DNA from: Verrucomicrobiota bacterium
GTDB taxonomy: Bacteria; Verrucomicrobiota; Verrucomicrobiia; Chthoniobacterales; Terrimicrobiaceae
Direction of reading: 5' to 3'
NCBI GenBank assembly: GCA_009886045.1
Contig: VFJO01000023.1
Span: forward strand, 1 to 32,605
Length of the DNA stretch: 32,605 bases
Under the pieces are notes generated by a model. That model ran no database searches. It was not told where the DNA came from and saw only the letters and a program-made list of their open reading frames with translations. Numbering within the stretch: the first letter of the stretch is position 1; each line of letters opens with the position of its first letter. The position numbers were made by a program, and so were the translations under genes. Shown piece by piece: positions 23,115 to 32,356 of this stretch.

Positions 23115-25201
23115 TTACAACTTGAAGCGATTTACGAGTTGCCCGAGGGAACCGGCAAGGTGGCTGAGTTCCCCTGCGCTGGAGCTGATGCGCGAGGCTC
23201 CTTTGGCGGATTCGCTGGCGGCTTGGGAGACGCCGTTGATGTTTCGCGAGACTTCATCCGCGCCGGCAGAGGCGTTCTTCACGTTTTCAGACAGGCTCTT
23301 TGTGGAAGATGTGGCATTGTGCAGCGAACGAACGATTTCCGATGTGGTGGCGGATTGTTCTTCGACAGCTGCCGCGATGCTGGAAGCGATCTGGCTGACT
23401 TGTTCGATGACCTTGGCCACATCATCAATCGCCTCCATGGAGTTCGAGGTATTTTCTTGGATGAGGCTGACTTGGAGACGGATGTCCTGAGTTGCTGCCG
23501 CGGACTGGCGGGCGAGTTCCTTGACCTCGTTGGCCACAACGGCAAATCCGCGACCGGCATCGCCGGCGCTGGCGGCTTCGATGGTCGCATTGAGCGCCAA
23601 GAGGTTTGTTTGCTCGGCGATTTGGTTGATGAGTTCCACGATTTTTCCGATCTGGCGCGCCGAATCGTCGAGCTTGATCATGAGTTCGCGTGTTTGGCGG
23701 GCTTGTGAATCCGCCTTGCGAGCGATTTCAGATTCTTGCGTGCAGTTGCGAGCGACCTCTTGGATGGATGAGGACATTTCCTCGACGGCGGCAGCTACGG
23801 TCGTTGCGGCTTGACTGATCTCGCCGGCGGAGGCTGTCATAGATTTGGAATTGATAGCAAGCTCTTCTCCTGCAGCGGCAACTGTATGGGCTTGAACATT
23901 CGTTTGTTCTGCACCTGCAGCTTGTGAATTGGCGGTCTCGGTAAGGATCGACGCGGATTCTGTCAACGCTTCGGATGTATGGGTGATTTCCTGCACCATC
24001 TTACGAAGGTTCTCGATGCAAGTATCCACCGAGTTGGCCAGAACGCCCACCTCATCACCGCGCTTGAGTTTGACGCCGCCACTCAAGTCGCCATCGGCCA
24101 GTTTTTTTACGGCTTGGGCACATGCCACGATCGGTTTGCTGATCGATCGACCGATGATCACTGCAGCTAAAAACATGAAAATAACAGCACAGGCCGATAT
24201 GGCCCAAGTTATTTCCACCACACGCTTAAGCAAATCCTGCTCATGGACGCTTACAAGAACATGCCAGTTGGGGTTCGGATATCCTAAAACGCCCTTGCTT
24301 GTGGCTGCTCCGTAAACAGTCCATTCTTTTTGTGGGTCGTATCAAATTCTCTGCCTATGGCGGCTGACTTGGAAAGAATGTCCTTGGCAGCTTCTCTTCC
24401 TTCGGCAACCAAGTTTTCGGTGAGAATGATCTTGGAATCGGTTACAAAATCTTCGCTTCCTGTAGCGGATGGGTCCAGTTTGCCGAGGACAAGACCGTGT
24501 TCGTTCAGGAGTGTGATCTCAGTGGATAAGATTCCACTTTCTTTCATTTGATTGTATGGTTTGTGTAAGATACTTTCGACGAAGGTCATATCCGCAAAAT
24601 TCCTCCAGACTCCCAAGAATTCTCCATTTTTTCCTGTGATTGGCGCAGCGAACCCGATGGTTTCGAAATCTGTGCCGAGGAGTTTATTCAAATCGAGGTC
24701 TCGAGCTGGTTGGCTTACGACGGTGCCAGTGAGCGTATCCGATGCCGTGAAACGACCTTGTTTGGCATTGATAAACCACTCCGTGCCAGAAAAATCTTTA
24801 CCCATAAGGTAGTTGGAGTCGATTGCTTTTCCTAAAGCATCCAACGAATTCACAGCGACAACCTTGCCCTGTGCGTCAAGGATGAGGCTGATCGGGTAGC
24901 ACCCATAAAGCTTCACATAGGTATTGATGGCTTCTGTAAGGGAAGAGGCGTCCACTTCTTCACCGTTTAGAAAATTTTTGGCCACTGGGTTTGAGGCAAA
25001 GGCTTGCACGTCGCCGTAGCGTTCGAAGAGGTTTCTCTCGATGATCTCAATCGAGGCATCCGCATGGGCCAGAAGTTGTTTCTTTGAAAATTCGGCGATA
25101 CGGTTGGCGGAGTTGAGGCCGAAGATGGTCAGCGCCATCACTGGAATAAGGCCACCTATTGCCATACTGATGACGAGTCGCGTGGAGAGGTTGATTTTCA
25201 T
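23115..25201 (-). pseudogene. Transmembrane methyl-accepting chemotaxis protein split by a frameshift
   Basis: The track shows two ORFs (24284-25201 and 23115-24233) that are halves of one receptor of about 695 residues. The first half has a membrane helix (residues 8-29) and a double-Cache sensor. It ends abruptly after [10 protein letters not shown]. In another frame the missing end of the sensor continues as [21 protein letters not shown], then a second membrane helix ([19 protein letters not shown]), HAMP, and a full signalling domain with tip [19 protein letters not shown]. Adding one base restores the frame: an A-run of five (T-run 24327-24331 on the plus strand) read as six fits perfectly. 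Either a real recent mutation or a homopolymer sequencing error. All other parts look intact. Confidence 0.85.
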
Positions 25202-25207
25202 GGTATT

Positions 25208-27976
25208 TTAATTGGTGAGAGTTGCTGGAGCGTTGGCGTTTGGTAGCTGGGTAATGTGGTGCTGGGAATGACCTGGTTTCTGCGAGTTAGCCGTGAGCAT
25301 GAAATGGCCTTGTGCGAATACGGATGTCTCGTCTCCGCCAGCAGTGAGCATTTCCGCGATGGCGTCGAAATCAAGGACCAGTGAAAGGCGATCTGAGAGG
25401 ACTGCGCTACCCTTGAGCCCTCTGGCCTTGAAGGTGGCTCTGTCGATCTGGTCATCCGAGAGGTCGGCGGAGTCGACGATACGGGAGGCGACGAGGCACA
25501 ATCCATCGAATGGTGGCCGTGGCACAATGAGGAAGAATTCGTCTCCGCGTTGGGTCTGCGGCTTGATGGGAAGAAGATCCGAGAGTTGGACCAATCGCAG
25601 GGTGGAGTCGTGGTTCTTTCGGAGGCAATCCATCGAGCCGATGCGCTCGATGTCGGAGGCCTTGACGGATTCGACACGCATGACTTTTTTGAGGTGGATG
25701 GCGAGGAATTCGCCATTGGTTTCCTGAAAAATAAGCACACGCTCGGAAGTGGATTCAGAAAGAGCGGCTTCGTTTGATTTTGAGGCGTTCTGAGCCAATT
25801 GAGAGGCTGAAATCCTGCCTTGAGCCATGGAATTCGGATCTAATATCACTGCTATTTCACCCTGACCTAATATCGTGGCTCCTGTATAATATGAAACTGA
25901 GCGAAGATGGCGGCCGAGAGGTTTCACCACGATTTCCTCGTTGCTAATAATTTCATTAACGATCAGTCCGTAGGAGACATGGTCCAATCTCAGAACGACC
26001 ACGAAGTTTTCTTGTTTGGTATTCTCCCTAGGAGGGTGGCCCAAAAGGTCGGAGAGATCCACGACTGGAAGGAGTTGTCCTCGCAGCTCAAGAACTCGCG
26101 CACCGCCCATGGATTTGAGCGGGTATTCTTCTCCAGGGTGGACAATTTCATCCACATTGATCTGAGGCAGTGCGTAGGTGGTGCCCCGGCAGCCGACGAT
26201 CAGGGCCGGAACGATCGCGAGCGTCAACGGGAGACGAATAATGATGCGGGTGCCTTGACCCAAGCGGCTCTCGAGTTCCACATGGCCGCCGAGTTTCTCG
26301 ATGTTGGTCTTCACCACATCCATGCCCACGCCTCGTCCGGAGATGTCGCTCACTGCCTCAGCCGTTGAAAAACCCGCGGCGAAGATCAGTTGGAGTGCGT
26401 CAGAGTCCGTCATCTGGGACGCCTGCTCGGTGGTGATGACGCCTTTTTCTACGGCTTTAGCTTTGAGTCGCTCGGGATCCATGCCGCCGCCGTCGTCGAG
26501 GACTTCGATTTGGACACGTCCGGCGAGGTGCGCGGCCGAGAGGCGAATGGTTCCGCAGGAAGTTTTGCCCTTGGCGATGCGGTTTGCGGGAATCTCAATG
26601 CCGTGATCGACGCTGTTTCTCACAAGGTGGGTGAGCGGATCCGAGAGGCCTTCCAGAAGCGTGCGGTCGAGCTCCACATCATCACCAAAAATCTCAAGCT
26701 GGATTTGCTTGTCCAGCTTGTGGCTCAAATCTCGCACAATGCGTGTGAATTTCCCAAAAAGGCTGCCCACTGGCTGCAATCGGGCGCGCATGATTGTGTC
26801 TTGGAGATTGGAAGTGACCGAGCTGATCTCCTGCACCACGGACTGCATCTGCGAGTTGTCGGACCCTGTGTCCGAGCGCCCAGCGATTCGCAGCAAGCGG
26901 TTGCGGCCGAGGACCATTTCGCCCGCCAGGTTCATGAGCGAGTCAAGAAGGCCGACACTGATTCGAATGGTTTCTTCGGGTTTGCGCTTGGCGGCTGCTA
27001 CGGGCTTGGGATCAATCTGGGTGGCTGTGGGCTCCGCAGGTTTAGTCGCGATGGTGGGAACCGTCGGCGACGTCGGCACGATGCTTTGAGATACGACAGC
27101 CTCTGGAGGCTTTTCCTCAATCTCTTGTGGCTCGTGCACAATAGGAGCCATGTTTTGAGCTGGAGCGGTTTTCACCCATTCGCCAAGCTTGGAAGAGTCG
27201 ATCTGGTGGATGTTCTCATCTCCAAGGCCAAGTGCGCCACAGAGAATAAATGGCTCCAAGGCCGTTACAAAAAAGAAGCGGCAAGAGACATCGGCAGCTG
27301 CACAGTTGGAGAGAGTGACATGATCCGGTAGTGAGGCTTCTGTGCCTATGAGCGTGCCGAGAGATGCTAACTCTGATACAAAGTTCTCAAGCGTTTGTGA
27401 TTGCGACTCGATTTCTTTGGCCAATTCTGCCTGTACGATGTAGAAGTTTTGGCCATGCTTCAGCCCATCCAAAAGATCGTCCGGATGAAAATTAAATCTC
27501 GCAAGTTCCTTGTCAAAAACGGAATCTGATTTTATTTTCGTATTTTTTGCGGGAGGTTTTTCGCCTCCTTTTCTGGCAGAGGGTGTGGTTCCTGAGGAGG
27601 TGCCGTCAAGAATGGCTTTGAGGCCCGCAATCTCGCCTTCGCAGGCGATTTCTATGGCCCGCTCTGGATTGACGAGCATGAGGTTCAGTTTGTCCGAGGT
27701 CGAGATGAGCAGGCTGACCATGGGTTGGTCTGCTTTGAGGACGGCATCTCTCAGGAGTGACATCACGCTCTCCATCACATGGGCCAGCTTGACGATGGGG
27801 TCGAAGCCAAAGAATCCAGCGCCGCCCTTGATGCTGTGAACAGATCGGAAAATGCTGTTCAGTAGGGCGTTGTCTGTTGGATTCGACTCCAGCGCCATCA
27901 AATCTGTCTCAAGTGTCTGCAAGTGTTCGCTCGACTCTTGGACAAACAGATCGAGCATTTCTTGGTCTGCACTCAT
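25208..27976 (-). CDS. cheA: Chemotaxis histidine kinase CheA with two CheW-like domains
   Basis: 922-residue receptor-coupled kinase. HPt domain 1-105 with phosphorylated His47 (SVHSIKGGAGF); a P2-like region about 155-265; dimerisation helices about 336-400 (RISVGLLDSLMNLAGEMVLGR); ATPase about 430-583 with N-box LVRNSVDHGIE, DDGGGMD and GRGVGMDVVK; CheW-like domain about 585-720. A second CheW-like domain follows at about 745-880 (RVLIFQETNGEFLAIHLKKV), which ordinary CheA lacks, and a 40-residue unstructured tail. The start overlaps the STAS gene stop by four bases (ATGA). Phosphate would go to CheY, CheB and possibly the REC-pseudoREC-STAS protein. Confidence 0.95.
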   Translation of the reverse strand: MSADQEMLDLFVQESSEHLQTLETDLMALESNPTDNALLNSIFRSVHSIKGGAGFFGFDPIVKLAHVMESVMSLLRDAVLKADQPMVSLLISTSDKLNLMLVNPERAIEIACEGEIAGLKAILDGTSSGTTPSARKGGEKPPAKNTKIKSDSVFDKELARFNFHPDDLLDGLKHGQNFYIVQAELAKEIESQSQTLENFVSELASLGTLIGTEASLPDHVTLSNCAAADVSCRFFFVTALEPFILCGALGLGDENIHQIDSSKLGEWVKTAPAQNMAPIVHEPQEIEEKPPEAVVSQSIVPTSPTVPTIATKPAEPTATQIDPKPVAAAKRKPEETIRISVGLLDSLMNLAGEMVLGRNRLLRIAGRSDTGSDNSQMQSVVQEISSVTSNLQDTIMRARLQPVGSLFGKFTRIVRDLSHKLDKQIQLEIFGDDVELDRTLLEGLSDPLTHLVRNSVDHGIEIPANRIAKGKTSCGTIRLSAAHLAGRVQIEVLDDGGGMDPERLKAKAVEKGVITTEQASQMTDSDALQLIFAAGFSTAEAVSDISGRGVGMDVVKTNIEKLGGHVELESRLGQGTRIIIRLPLTLAIVPALIVGCRGTTYALPQINVDEIVHPGEEYPLKSMGGARVLELRGQLLPVVDLSDLLGHPPRENTKQENFVVVLRLDHVSYGLIVNEIISNEEIVVKPLGRHLRSVSYYTGATILGQGEIAVILDPNSMAQGRISASQLAQNASKSNEAALSESTSERVLIFQETNGEFLAIHLKKVMRVESVKASDIERIGSMDCLRKNHDSTLRLVQLSDLLPIKPQTQRGDEFFLIVPRPPFDGLCLVASRIVDSADLSDDQIDRATFKARGLKGSAVLSDRLSLVLDFDAIAEMLTAGGDETSVFAQGHFMLTANSQKPGHSQHHITQLPNANAPATLTN

Positions 27977-28290
27977 TCGGCGTCCTCCTGGGTGATAATC
28001 GACATGCGGCGTTGAAGGTGGAATAAGTTCAGAAATTGTTTAGCCTCCTCCGAGGCTTGGATTTTAAGGTTGAGACCACGAGTTTGGCATTCTTGAGCGA
28101 GGGCCAGAAGAATTTTCACTGTTCCCGAGTCGAATGCAGAAGTCTGGGAGAGGTCGATTTCCACCGACTTTGCTGCGTCAGCCTTTTGCAAGGCCTTTTC
28201 AAGCTGTGCGGCGGCCGTTTCGACTGTGGAAGTGTTCAACTCAAGACCGGGTGTGATTTTGAAGTCCCCTTTTTGGTTCGTCGTTTTCAT
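27973..28290 (-). CDS. Single-domain STAS protein in the che operon
   Basis: 105 residues forming one STAS domain, the fold of anti-sigma factor antagonists. SVEIDLSQTSAFDSGTVKILLAL is the core strand, turn and helix. The turn reads Phe-Asp-Ser-Gly, while SpoIIAA has Asp-Ser-Ser-Gly with the second Ser phosphorylated. Whether Ser55 can be phosphorylated needs an alignment. It overlaps cheW before it and cheA after it by four bases each, so the three proteins are made together and probably in fixed ratio. I recall STAS genes beside cheA in some alternative chemosensory clusters, so the association is not unique, but the role is unclear. Confidence 0.85.
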   Translation of the reverse strand: MKTTNQKGDFKITPGLELNTSTVETAAAQLEKALQKADAAKSVEIDLSQTSAFDSGTVKILLALAQECQTRGLNLKIQASEEAKQFLNLFHLQRRMSIITQEDAE

Positions 28291-28832
28291 ACCGCGGGGC
28301 TTTTCTTCAATTCCAACATGGAGACAAGGTTGCCGATTTGCAGCACGGTCGTGAGGCTATCTTGTGAGCTGATGACTCCGGCGATAAATCGGGTGTCCAA
28401 GCCGCTGAGTGCCTCGGGTGGTGCTGGCAGAACGCGTGTTTCGGGCGGCAGGATATCACCAATCGCATCGACCAGTAGCCCTGTGGGATCTGAGTCCGCC
28501 AGCTCATGGTCTTCCGGTGGGCGGGGAAGGCGAACGAGATCGTTCGTCGTCTTAAAAACGATGCAGCGGCTCGCAGGGCGTGGCTCAGAAACGGGGTGGC
28601 CGAGGCGCGCTTCAAGGTCAAAGGCCGTCAAAATCTGACCGCGCAGGTGGACGACGCCTCGAATATAGGATGAGGCCAGCTTGACGGGAGTGACGGCTGG
28701 GCAACGCAGGACTTCTTTAACCCATAGGAGATCACAGGCGTATTGCCGACCGCAAGAAGTGAAGCCCAGCCACTGGGACTCTCTGGCTGGGTGATCTGCT
28801 TTTGCGAGGCTAAGGTTCACTTGAAGAGACAA
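28287..28832 (-). CDS. cheW: CheW-family coupling protein
   Basis: 181-residue adaptor that links receptors to CheA. Typical elements: WLGFTSCGRQYACDLLWVKEV at the start, IRGVVHLRGQILTAFDLEARLG in the middle and GLLVDAIGDILPPE. An insert of about 20 residues (KTTNDLVRLPRPPEDHELAD) separates the usual strand pair, making it slightly longer than E. coli CheW (167). The stop overlaps the STAS start (ATGA), and it starts 12 bases after the REC-pseudoREC-STAS gene. Confidence 0.9.
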   Translation of the reverse strand: MSLQVNLSLAKADHPARESQWLGFTSCGRQYACDLLWVKEVLRCPAVTPVKLASSYIRGVVHLRGQILTAFDLEARLGHPVSEPRPASRCIVFKTTNDLVRLPRPPEDHELADSDPTGLLVDAIGDILPPETRVLPAPPEALSGLDTRFIAGVISSQDSLTTVLQIGNLVSMLELKKSPAV

Positions 28833-28844
28833 AAGGTTGCTTTG

Positions 28845-30068
28845 TTAAAATGCCTTTTTTGCGGCATCGTGATTTGGGAAAACATCGAGTGTTTTCGAGC
28901 CTTCAAATGGATTCTTAATATCTTTAAAAGCAGCGATTTTCTGATTGCTCGCCATCAGTGAGGGCAAGGGGAAAATATCATCATCCGAACCGACTATGCG
29001 CCAAGTGATATCCAGCGCTGTCGCCTCCACAAGAATGCATGCAATGGCACGGAGCAATGGAACTTCAAACTTTTTAACTCCAGTGAGATCCATGATGAGT
29101 TTGTCTTGTCCCGAGTTGACGAGGCCGGAAAGCCTGGAGCGGGAGTAGCGAACAAGGTCGAGTGACCCGATTTCACTCAAATCCTCTGGAATAGTCACAA
29201 CCTGAAAATCTTCGTCCATGCTGTAGTATAGCGGGGTGTTGTCCAAGTCCATGGCGCGGACTAATCGGTCTGGAAGTTCTTTCAGGTCGAGAGGTTTTGT
29301 GATGCTACCGACGAAACCTGTATCTTTGGCGCTATTTTGCTCAAATGTAGCAGTCTTCACGCAAAGGCCCATTACAGGAACGCCTCTCAAGGTTGGGTTG
29401 GAGCGAATCGTTCCATAAAACGTGAGGGCTGCGTTATGTGGAAAAGCCAAGCTCACCAAGATGATGTCTGGCGTATTTTCCGGAGCCAAGGTGCTGGCGA
29501 CATGCGCGGCCGCTTCCGCAGGGCTCGCACAACCAATGACTTCCCACCCGCGATTTGAAACCGCCTTTTTGATGGATTCGATAATGGCTGGGAATTCTTC
29601 AACAACTAAGATCTTGATCACTTCGGTGACGCTTTTGACTTTTTTCCCGGTGGTTTGACAGGGCGTCGATTGCGCACTGGCTGCCGAGCCCTTGTGTTTC
29701 AGGTCCACCAGGCGCGAGACGCGATCAATGACGTTGGCCTCGGTGAAAGGCTTCACAATGTAGTCGCGCACGCCCATCTTTGCGATTTTGAGAACGTTTT
29801 CTTTGCCGGCCTCTGCTGTGAGCATGATAACGGGAATGTCCTTGAGCGATGGATCGGCTTTCAGCTTTCCAAGGCACTCCACGCCGTCCATTACCGGCAT
29901 CGTGACGTCCAAAAGAATCACATCGGGCTTGACTCTTGCGGCAGCCTCTAGGCCTTCAACTCCATCACTGGCGAAAAACATTTCCACGTCATAGGACGCG
30001 AAGCCCTTGTTGATAAGGGTATGAATCATTCGACTGTCGTCGATGCTAAGGATTTTTGGTGAGCTCAT
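28845..30068 (-). CDS. Response regulator with REC, degenerate REC and STAS domains
   Basis: 407 residues in three parts. Receiver 1 (1-122) is complete: Asp10/Asp11, phosphoacceptor Asp54 (LLDVTMP), Thr84, Lys106. Receiver 2 (about 150-273) keeps the fold (ILVVEE, TKPLD with Lys258) but has Ser206 where the phosphoacceptor Asp belongs (IILVSLAFP), so it should not take phosphate. The C-terminal part (about 285-385) reads like a STAS domain: DFQVVTIPEDL, then DKLIMDLTGVKKFEVPLLRAI. It lacks the Asp-Ser motif of phosphorylatable STAS proteins. As a CheA target it would turn phosphorylation into a STAS-mediated contact. Located between cheX and cheW, 12-base gaps on both sides. Confidence 0.8.
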   Translation of the reverse strand: MSSPKILSIDDSRMIHTLINKGFASYDVEMFFASDGVEGLEAAARVKPDVILLDVTMPVMDGVECLGKLKADPSLKDIPVIMLTAEAGKENVLKIAKMGVRDYIVKPFTEANVIDRVSRLVDLKHKGSAASAQSTPCQTTGKKVKSVTEVIKILVVEEFPAIIESIKKAVSNRGWEVIGCASPAEAAAHVASTLAPENTPDIILVSLAFPHNAALTFYGTIRSNPTLRGVPVMGLCVKTATFEQNSAKDTGFVGSITKPLDLKELPDRLVRAMDLDNTPLYYSMDEDFQVVTIPEDLSEIGSLDLVRYSRSRLSGLVNSGQDKLIMDLTGVKKFEVPLLRAIACILVEATALDITWRIVGSDDDIFPLPSLMASNQKIAAFKDIKNPFEGSKTLDVFPNHDAAKKAF

Positions 30069-30080
30069 TTGTATAAAAAA

Positions 30081-30572
30081 TTACTGTTCTAACGCTGCAA
30101 AGACTTGGACAATCAAAGTGTCGGAGCAACCTTCAATTACATAAGTGTTGCTCACGCTGATGGATGCGTTTTTTGCTGATACTGTAATATCATCTCCCCT
30201 CATGACGCTTGGAATGCTAAGGGCGCAATTGAAGCCGAGGTCGCAAAGACGGGACTTCAGGTTGCCAGTGACCATGTTTGTAAGCTCTGCAACGACATCG
30301 GCCACATCTTGATCGCTTGGGCTACCGCCGAGGATTTTTTCAGCCACTATCTTGGCAAGTTTTTCCGTAAAAGCCGTGTAAACTATCCCATTGACTTTCC
30401 CGCTGAGTCCGATGGAGCCTGTCACTCCAGATAGCGTGGAAGGTTGGGGCGCATGTGCGTTTCCCGCTTCTGGTGTGGCGGAAATGCCTGCCATTGTTTG
30501 CATAACTTCTGGAACGTACAGATTGATTGTTTCCAAAATGAGTTCGCTGCTCGGGGTGTTGGAATCGGACAT
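30081..30572 (-). CDS. cheX: CheX-like chemotaxis phosphatase
   Basis: 163 residues with the CheC/CheX/FliY phosphatase fold. The active-site motif E-x-x-N is present as Glu96-Leu-Thr-Asn99 in VVAELTNMVTGNLKSRL. CheX proteins have one such helix, as here. A Gly/Pro-rich stretch at 34-48 (EAGNAHAPQP) follows the first helix. It would dephosphorylate CheY-type receivers and end the signal, taking the place of CheZ. It is the first gene of the che operon; the 96-base gap to the upstream phosphofructokinase has no clear terminator or promoter that I can name. Confidence 0.85.
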   Translation of the reverse strand: MSDSNTPSSELILETINLYVPEVMQTMAGISATPEAGNAHAPQPSTLSGVTGSIGLSGKVNGIVYTAFTEKLAKIVAEKILGGSPSDQDVADVVAELTNMVTGNLKSRLCDLGFNCALSIPSVMRGDDITVSAKNASISVSNTYVIEGCSDTLIVQVFAALEQ

Positions 30573-30668
30573 AGTGGGATAGGGTTTAATGTGAGGGTTT
30601 TTTTAAGAAAAATCGCAGAAAGGCCTTTGACCGCGAGCGACCAAATCAATCAAAGCGCTCCGCATGGG

Positions 30669-32348
30669 TCAACTTCCAATTTCAACCTTTGGTTCAGTTG
30701 GAGGCTGCAGGCTCTCTAGTTTGAGTGTGATGGTCGGACGGTCGCAGACTTCGGCTGGGCCGAAGTATTGGATCGGGCCGGGGAAGGCGTATTGGGTTTC
30801 CTCAGCCCAGGCGGCGCGGTGTTTTTCAAATTCCTTGAAGGCAGGTCCGTCAAGCTCGACAAGGGCTTTTTTGATAACGGGAACCATTTTTCCATGTCGG
30901 CGTTCCAGGTTCATCATTTGAGCCATGGGGATGCCGCCTGCTTGCCAGTCGGCGGCGGGTTTTGTGAGGCCGCGAACTGAGCAGATGTACCCTGTCAGGC
31001 CTTCGCGGAGGAGGAGAGCTGCTGTAAAGCCGAGGGTGTAAGTGTAGTCGGCATCGAAGTTTGATGGCACGGCGCAGCGGCCTTCGTATCCGAAATAATG
31101 GGGTTGTGGCGAGAAGCTGGCTTTGTAGGTGCCGGCGGCCTTCATTTCTTTCAGACGCGCCTCGACGAGGTCGATGAGGAGGCGCTGGGTGTCGATGCGG
31201 GCGACTTGCACGTTGCCGTGGGGGTCGCGATCGAGGATGAGCTGGTTCGCGATATCACCCGGCAGGCTGCGGTATAGCGAGGCGGCGGCGGGTGTCAGCT
31301 TGGCAGCCACAAATTCGCGCTTTTGCGGGAGGGTTTCGAGGGCATTGAAGGCGTCGCCGTGGTGCGCGAGGGCGTCGTTGAGCTCGCCGATGAGCGCTCC
31401 CATCTCAGGTACGAATTCGATGAGTCCTTCAGGGATCAGGACCGTGCCAAATTTTTCACCCTTGGCGGCGCGCTGGCAAACGGTGAGGGCGATTTGCTCA
31501 ACGATCTGCTTCAGCGTGGGTCCGCGCTCGGCGACTTCTTCTGAGATGAGCGTGATGTTCGGATGCGTCTGCAGGGCACATTCCAACGCGATATGCGAGG
31601 CCGAGCGGCCCATGAGCTTGATGAAGTGCCAGTACTTGCGGGCTGAGATGGCATCGCGCTGGATGTTCCCGATGAGGTCGGAGTAAACCTTGCTCGCCGT
31701 GTCGAATCCGAAGCTCGTTTCGATGTACTCGCCGCGCAGGTCGCCATCAATCGTCTTGGGAACCCCGACCACGCAGAGTGGGGCATTGTTCGCCTTTGCA
31801 AACTCGGCGAGCTTTGAGGCATTCGAATTCGAATCATCGCCACCAATCACCACCAGCGCGGTAAGATTGCGGGTTTTTGCGGTTTCTAGAGCTTTTAAAA
31901 AATCCTCGTGCGACTCGAGTTTTGTGCGGCCAGAGCCGATGATATCGAACCCGCCGGTATTGCGGTAACTCTCGAGGAGCTGGGTGTCGATTTTGATGGC
32001 TTTGTTCGTAAGAAGGCCGTCCGGGCCATTCAGGAAGCCGATAAGCGAGCTTTCGGCATGGATGCTTTTGATTGCGTCGAATAGCCCTGCGATAACATTG
32101 TGGCCGCCGGGGGCTGGACCGCCGGAGAGGATCACTCCAACACGGATGGGTGTAGACGATGCTGTCGGCGCGCCGGCCTCAAAGCTCACCGCTGGCAGGT
32201 CAAAGGTATTTGGAAAGAGGGCGCGGATTTCGATGTCGCCTGATGTCGGTATGGGAGATTTTTTAGCAGCGGATGTCGCGCTGAGCGAGGCTGGGAGCTT
32301 CGGTTGGTAAGTGGAGCGGGCTTGTGCGAGTGCGGTTTGCTGGATCAT
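30669..32348 (-). CDS. pfp: Pyrophosphate-dependent 6-phosphofructokinase, long (plant-beta-like) type
   Basis: 559 residues from the ATG at 32348. This start fits because MIQQTALAQARSTYQPKLP is how the family begins; the longer track ORF to 32549 includes a foreign stub. The enzyme reversibly phosphorylates fructose 6-phosphate with PPi. GVILSGGPAPGGHNVI is the family donor loop. VIGGDDSNSNA (Asp after GGD) and PKTIDGDL (Lys) are the classic PPi determinants, and MGRSASHIALECALQTHPN is the substrate motif. PPi use allows gluconeogenic flux, complementing the ATP-type enzyme at 12140. Stop at 30669; whether it shares a transcript with the che operon is unknown. Confidence 0.93.
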   Translation of the reverse strand: MIQQTALAQARSTYQPKLPASLSATSAAKKSPIPTSGDIEIRALFPNTFDLPAVSFEAGAPTASSTPIRVGVILSGGPAPGGHNVIAGLFDAIKSIHAESSLIGFLNGPDGLLTNKAIKIDTQLLESYRNTGGFDIIGSGRTKLESHEDFLKALETAKTRNLTALVVIGGDDSNSNASKLAEFAKANNAPLCVVGVPKTIDGDLRGEYIETSFGFDTASKVYSDLIGNIQRDAISARKYWHFIKLMGRSASHIALECALQTHPNITLISEEVAERGPTLKQIVEQIALTVCQRAAKGEKFGTVLIPEGLIEFVPEMGALIGELNDALAHHGDAFNALETLPQKREFVAAKLTPAAASLYRSLPGDIANQLILDRDPHGNVQVARIDTQRLLIDLVEARLKEMKAAGTYKASFSPQPHYFGYEGRCAVPSNFDADYTYTLGFTAALLLREGLTGYICSVRGLTKPAADWQAGGIPMAQMMNLERRHGKMVPVIKKALVELDGPAFKEFEKHRAAWAEETQYAFPGPIQYFGPAEVCDRPTITLKLESLQPPTEPKVEIGS

Positions 32349-32356
32349 GGAATGCA

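Noticed and set aside
26390-27331. 313-residue plus-strand ORF
   Set aside because: It is antisense to cheA, whose domains are all intact, and shows no family features; a shadow of biased codon use.
363-29658. CRISPR array or long tandem repeats
   Set aside because: No regularly spaced direct repeats were seen; only the two-copy 18-base-period repeat near 7440.
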